Shown in pieces: positions 62,101-64,000 of a DNA stretch of 64,000 nt. Position 1 is the stretch's first letter. Each line of letters starts with the position of its first letter. The stretch comes from an uncultured Bacteroidales bacterium. GTDB taxonomy: Bacteria > Bacteroidota > Bacteroidia > Bacteroidales > Muribaculaceae. The position numbers and the translations under genes are program-made. Under the pieces are notes generated by a model. The model was not told where the DNA came from. It made no database searches and saw nothing but the letters and a program-made list of their open reading frames with translations. The stretch spans positions 186,001 through 250,000 of the forward strand of contig CACYQB010000011.1 in assembly GCA_902776435.1 (NCBI GenBank), written 5' to 3'.

Positions 62101-62345
62101 ACAATCTGGGTCTTGTAGCCCAAGCAACTGATCTTGAGCTGCGTCACCTCGTCATTGACGGTTACTGTGAATTGACCGTCAAGGTCGGTTGCAGTACCCT
62201 GTGATGAGCCGACAGCTTGAACGGTGGCACCGATCAGCGGCTCATTGTCACTTGCACTGACGACCTTACCATTCACGGTCTTGTTGGCCCATGCACTCAT
62301 AGTAATGAGGCATATTGCCATGAGAGTTGATAAAAGTCTCTTCAT
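59136..62345 (-). CDS. SusC/RagA family TonB-linked outer membrane transporter
   Basis: 1069 residues. Signal peptide, then a carboxypeptidase-like regulatory domain (about 22-95; VNGKVVSASDNEPLIGATVQ), the plug with EEVVVTAMGITRKQKSLGYA and the SusC signature PLYVVDGVPL, then a 22-strand barrel ending in VYGLNLTIKY. It takes up a large substrate through the outer membrane using TonB. The AMGITRK variant of the plug start is typical of one SusC subfamily. It is first in a 4-gene operon with a long leader. Confidence 0.96.
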   Translation of the reverse strand: MKRLLSTLMAICLITMSAWANKTVNGKVVSASDNEPLIGATVQAVGSSQGTATDLDGQFTVTVNDEVTQLKISCLGYKTQIVAVSSFVTVALEEDNTTLEEVVVTAMGITRKQKSLGYAAQQVKAEDITGAHTGEAMSSLSGKVAGLQVQSTASDPGAANSVIIRGFSSINGSNQPLYVVDGVPLQSTTVTTQGHAQAAGGIASISPNDIESMTVLKGAAATALYGSRAANGVIIVTTKQGRNGIGRNFSIEYNGSIQARQIAMLPKFQNGWGQGWNGAQTFIENGSWGPALDGSRQIYGPIWNHSQLIHNYDAKENNVRDFFDLGWSHNHSIAFSGVSGDNKVNYYISYNYLGDDGILPYDHDTYTRHTLDFRSGFEATDWLRLTSSISYAKSNTNLVGSFQGTSVIDGLLELPRDISIVDMKDTSSPFFTPEAYFTPYGITNPYWAIENNYNHVDSKQLRGKVQADINPFKDLTLTYRFGFDYTDFDRKIGYPQINLDDALIDEDYGYAPSNMNQDGYVYAAYGRRYELNHDFLADYTRNFLDEKLSLAAIVGVNLNERYATSMVGETDGLTFETGFWDLSNGATKATLTESQSKRRQVALFGDLTLGWDDMVFLNLTGRNEWSSTLPINANSFFYPGATLSWIFTRLIPSNSILNFGKARLAYGRTGNDADPYMVDPRFIQGVAYGYYSGTDLTFPFNGINAFQASTTAGSSKLKPEMTTEFEAGLNLQFFNSRLGIDATYYTRTTKDQIFTLPVDPSTGFSSVVTNFGKVRNRGVELLVNTTPILLNNFRWDLGFNIAINRNKVLSMPSSLEGGKVTIYSFSAGDDAVYMYAEEGKPMGSYYTYLPETYTDDKGVVHPVVDSAGQPILSSEVLDTGKDMNNKWTGGVTTAISAYGLTLSAALDIRYGGHMFSRTKNLMQFTGNGTVTTYNQRRPFIIPGSVIDNGDGTYSENTTPIMVSDGSYQDYFNLYGWGHGGEAYLLDRSFAKLRNLSLTWELPKNWVKSMKLSKVALTLFGNNLFTWTAKGNLYVDPESTTTGTDLEGNFGELYSNPSCRVYGLNLTIKY

Positions 62346-62365
62346 ACAGTAAACAATTAGTTAAC

Positions 62366-62409
62366 CCATCGTCAGGCTCAAGCGAGCGCATACTTGAACC
62401 TGACGGTGG
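62366..62409 (-). promoter_or_regulatory. Hairpin in the susC 5' leader
   Basis: CCATCGTCAGGCTCAAG (62366-62382) pairs with CTTGAACCTGACGGTGG (62393-62409) with two imperfect pairs. It lies 21 nt before the susC start on the transcript. Confidence 0.6.
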
Positions 62410-62509
62410 ATTGATGTTGATTATCTCTAAGGTATTATTAAACAGCAAGTGCGCTCTGCTCACTGATTTTCTAGGTTTACAGGATTGCCGGGGGAAAACC
62501 CCTCGAAAA

Positions 62510-62524
62510 ACGGTCAATGACCGT
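62510..62524 (-). promoter_or_regulatory. Terminator-like hairpin early in the susC leader
   Basis: Read on the minus strand, ACGGTCATTGACCGT followed by TTTTC forms a compact hairpin with U-tract about 30 nt after the predicted transcription start. Could work as an attenuator. Confidence 0.4.
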
Positions 62525-62560
62525 CTAACCTTTTCATACGTTGGAGAACAACCCACACCG

Positions 62561-62568
62561 CAAAGATA
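62561..62568 (-). promoter_or_regulatory. -7 element of the susC operon
   Basis: Minus strand TATCTTTG, an exact consensus match. It would give an untranslated leader of about 210 nt. Confidence 0.55.
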
Positions 62569-62735
62569 CGAATTTTTTGGTTAACTAATACTTTTTAACA
62601 AAAAAATTGGCAAAAACTTACGTTTTTCCGCTCAAAGTGTCTAAAATTTTAACAACATATGCTATTTTAAGCATACACTTCCCCACTCTGCTCTCCAGAA
62701 AGCCGTGAGACACGCATTTTTGGACAAAAACGGGC

Positions 62736-62764
62736 TTTGATGACAATGATTTTGCTTACTTTTG
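62736..62764 (+). promoter_or_regulatory. Promoter of the family 2 glycosyltransferase gene
   Basis: TTTG (62736-62739), 17 bp, TACTTTTG (62757-62764). The -7 box is exact and the spacer a little short. It supports the start at 62795 rather than 62762. Confidence 0.55.
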
Positions 62765-62794
62765 CAGTATAATTCAAAAAATTCCAATATAGAG

Positions 62795-63790
62795 ATGCCT
62801 TATTTTTCAGTAATCGTGCCGGTGTATAACCGGCGAGACGAGGTGGAGGACCTGTTGAAGAGCCTCACCCAGCAGACCGACAAAGACTTTGAGATCATAC
62901 TGGTAGAGGACGGCTCCACCGAGCCGTGCCAGGACATCGCATTGCGTTATGCCAGCGAACTGGACCTGCGCTACTTCTATAAAGCCAACGAGGGCCGTTC
63001 CATCGCCCGCAACTACGGCCTGGAACATGCAACAGGGCAATATTTCGTTTTCTTTGACAGTGACTGTGTCATCCCTCCTAACTATTTCAAGACGTTGGGC
63101 GACGAACTTGCCAACAACTACGTGCCGTGCTTTGGCGGTCCAGATGCGGCAAGCGACGACTTCACGGATGTGCAGAAGGCCATTTCCTTCTCGATGACGT
63201 CGCTGCTGACCACGGGCGGCATCCGCGGCGGGAAGGTGCAGATGGAGAAGTTTGTGCCCCGCTCTTTCAATATGGGTTATTCACGTGGGGTATATGAAAA
63301 GGTGGGCGGTTTCCGCGAGATGTTCAGCGAGGACATCGACATGAGCACGCGCGTGCGGCAGGCGGGCTATGACATCCGTCTGATTCGTCCGGCCTTTGTT
63401 TACCACAAGCGCCGCACGAGCATCGCCAAGTTCGCGCGCCAGACCTACGTCTTCGGCATGTCACGCATCACGCTGAAGCTGCTCTACCCTGACAGCCTCA
63501 AGCTGGTGCATTGTCTGCCCGCGGTATTCCTCATCGGCTGCGTACTGCTGTTGTTGCTCTCGCTGTGGAAGTGGTGGTTCATCGTGCCCATCCTGCTCTA
63601 TGCCGCGATGCTGTGGGTGGCTGCCCTGATCGAGACGCGCAACCTGAAAATCGCCTGCCTGGCCGTAGCCACGAGTTTCACTCAACTGTGCAGCTATGGC
63701 TGGGGCTTCATCAAGGCCTATGTGTGGAAAATTCTTCTACACCATGGCCGCGATATCGACGAGGAAGTGAAGATGAGGAAGGGGAAGTAA
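62795..63790 (+). CDS. Family 2 glycosyltransferase, membrane-anchored
   Basis: 331 residues from the ATG at 62795. The GT-A fold begins FSVIVPVYNRRDEVEDLLKS, with VEDGS, the metal-binding DSD (FFDSDCVIPPNYF) and the acceptor-side ED motif (FSEDIDMSTRVRQAGYDIRL). Two or three membrane segments lie near the C-terminus (about 242-300). Such enzymes add a sugar to a lipid-linked or polymer acceptor; the acceptor is unknown. No polysaccharide cluster is visible, so it may act alone. Confidence 0.92.
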   Translation: MPYFSVIVPVYNRRDEVEDLLKSLTQQTDKDFEIILVEDGSTEPCQDIALRYASELDLRYFYKANEGRSIARNYGLEHATGQYFVFFDSDCVIPPNYFKTLGDELANNYVPCFGGPDAASDDFTDVQKAISFSMTSLLTTGGIRGGKVQMEKFVPRSFNMGYSRGVYEKVGGFREMFSEDIDMSTRVRQAGYDIRLIRPAFVYHKRRTSIAKFARQTYVFGMSRITLKLLYPDSLKLVHCLPAVFLIGCVLLLLLSLWKWWFIVPILLYAAMLWVAALIETRNLKIACLAVATSFTQLCSYGWGFIKAYVWKILLHHGRDIDEEVKMRKGK

Positions 63791-63813
63791 AAATCGCAAA
63801 AAGCGATTTTTAC
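63787..63813 (+). terminator. Hairpin at the end of the glycosyltransferase gene
   Basis: GTAAAAATCGC (63787-63797) and GCGATTTTTAC (63803-63813), perfect 11-bp stem, loop AAAAA, overlapping the stop codon. Confidence 0.6.
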
Positions 63814-63850
63814 TGATTAGAGATTAGGGATTAGAGATTAAGGATTTGGG
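63813..63850. repeat. GATTAGAGATTAGGGATTAG word repeat
   Basis: GATTAGA/GATTAGG/GATTAAG words repeated five to six times directly before the radC start. Same style as the CTAAGGA arrays, different word. Confidence 0.7.
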
Positions 63851-64000
63851 ATGGAAGAAAACGAGAATATCAAGCCAAGCATGGTGGGTAGCCGCAGTAT
63901 CAAGGAAACGGTACCTGAGGAGGACCGTCCGCGCGAGAAGGCCAAGAAGCATGGCTTCGGCAGCTTGTCCACAGCCGAATTGCTTGCGATCCTGTTGCGG
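63851..64000 (+). CDS. radC: RadC/UPF0758 family protein (partial, 3' end beyond window)
   Basis: Exactly 50 codons are present. SIKETVPEEDRPREKAKKHG and FGSLSTAELLAILLR are the usual N-terminal RadC features (helix-hairpin-helix-like domain before the JAB-type metalloprotease domain). The C-terminal JAB/MPN domain lies outside the window. The name radC is traditional; its role in DNA repair is doubtful. Confidence 0.9.
   Translation, partial: MEENENIKPSMVGSRSIKETVPEEDRPREKAKKHGFGSLSTAELLAILLR

Larger units (their letters stand above)
62346..62794. other. Structured leader of susC and divergent promoter region
   Basis: About 450 bp without genes. On the minus strand: -7 element TATCTTTG (62568-62561), a terminator-like hairpin (62524-62510), a GGGG/CCCC hairpin (62486-62503), and a 17-bp stem (62366-62382/62393-62409) just before susC. 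On the plus strand: the glycosyltransferase promoter at 62736-62764. Confidence 0.6.

Noticed and set aside
56304..62345. Complete polysaccharide utilisation locus
   Set aside because: SusC/SusD and surface lipoproteins are present but no glycoside hydrolase, sulfatase or sensor lies with them, so the substrate class is open.
62266..62556. 96-residue minus-strand ORF over the susC leader
   Set aside because: Overlaps the start of susC in another frame and covers the hairpins; no protein-like composition.

Overview
This window is chromosomal DNA of a Bacteroidota bacterium, most likely Bacteroidales (Prevotella- or Muribaculaceae-like; I cannot fix the genus). The grounds are a SusC/SusD pair, many promoters of the TTTG-N19/20-TAnnTTTG type, DUF3822-rsmD and acpP-fabF-rnc gene orders, a GH10-like enzyme with a dockerin-like tail, and weak Shine-Dalgarno sequences. 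Coding DNA is moderately GC-rich, while spacers are AT-rich and full of short repeats. I saw no rRNA, tRNA, CRISPR array or prophage.

Layout. 1-5163: a YbhF/YbhG-like ABC-2 export operon (permease cut by the window edge, double ATPase, HlyD adaptor, TolC) read leftward from a divergent AraC-type regulator. 5385-6863: an ECF sigma factor with a small membrane partner and a Spy-like periplasmic protein. 6929-7944: a REP-associated tyrosine transposase between two large palindromes. 8036-13672: a giant alpha-2-macroglobulin-like protein. 14201-18607: pfkA, a DUF805 gene between two copies of a GC-rich repeat, then menA-queA. 18840-20405: a secreted Ser/Thr-rich repeat protein. 20948-22740: a radical SAM/SPASM enzyme followed by an exported protein with a serine-less acyl-carrier-like domain, the best candidate here for a little-known system. 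22751-26343: rnz, acpP-fabF-rnc. 27267-30528: a lipoprotein, mtgA, and the overlapping set DUF3822-rsmD-fur. 30644-34532: two lipoproteins around ettA.

34620-36445: a second ECF sigma locus and a DUF6249-like membrane protein. 36514-37409: an IS200-like tnpA between 45-bp direct repeats. 37474-40137: a GHL10 glycosidase with dockerin-like tail. 40216-41282: a third ECF sigma factor and its membrane partner. 41491-45470: panC-panD, ffh and a CapA-like phosphoesterase. 45555-52423: a secreted protein with the same dockerin-like tail, an M16 protease, trxB, a TlpA-like thioredoxin and a lipoprotein. 52713-56202: dsbD and a CyuA-like (UPF0597) enzyme. 56304-62345: a leftward susC-susD-DUF5012-lipid-binding operon behind a structured leader. 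62795 to the end: a family 2 glycosyltransferase and the start of radC.

Themes. Envelope traffic dominates: drug-type efflux, SusCD uptake, thiol-redox proteins, peptidoglycan synthesis, and three ECF sigma factors. Spacers carry at least six different repeat families, several of them present more than once in these 64 kb.
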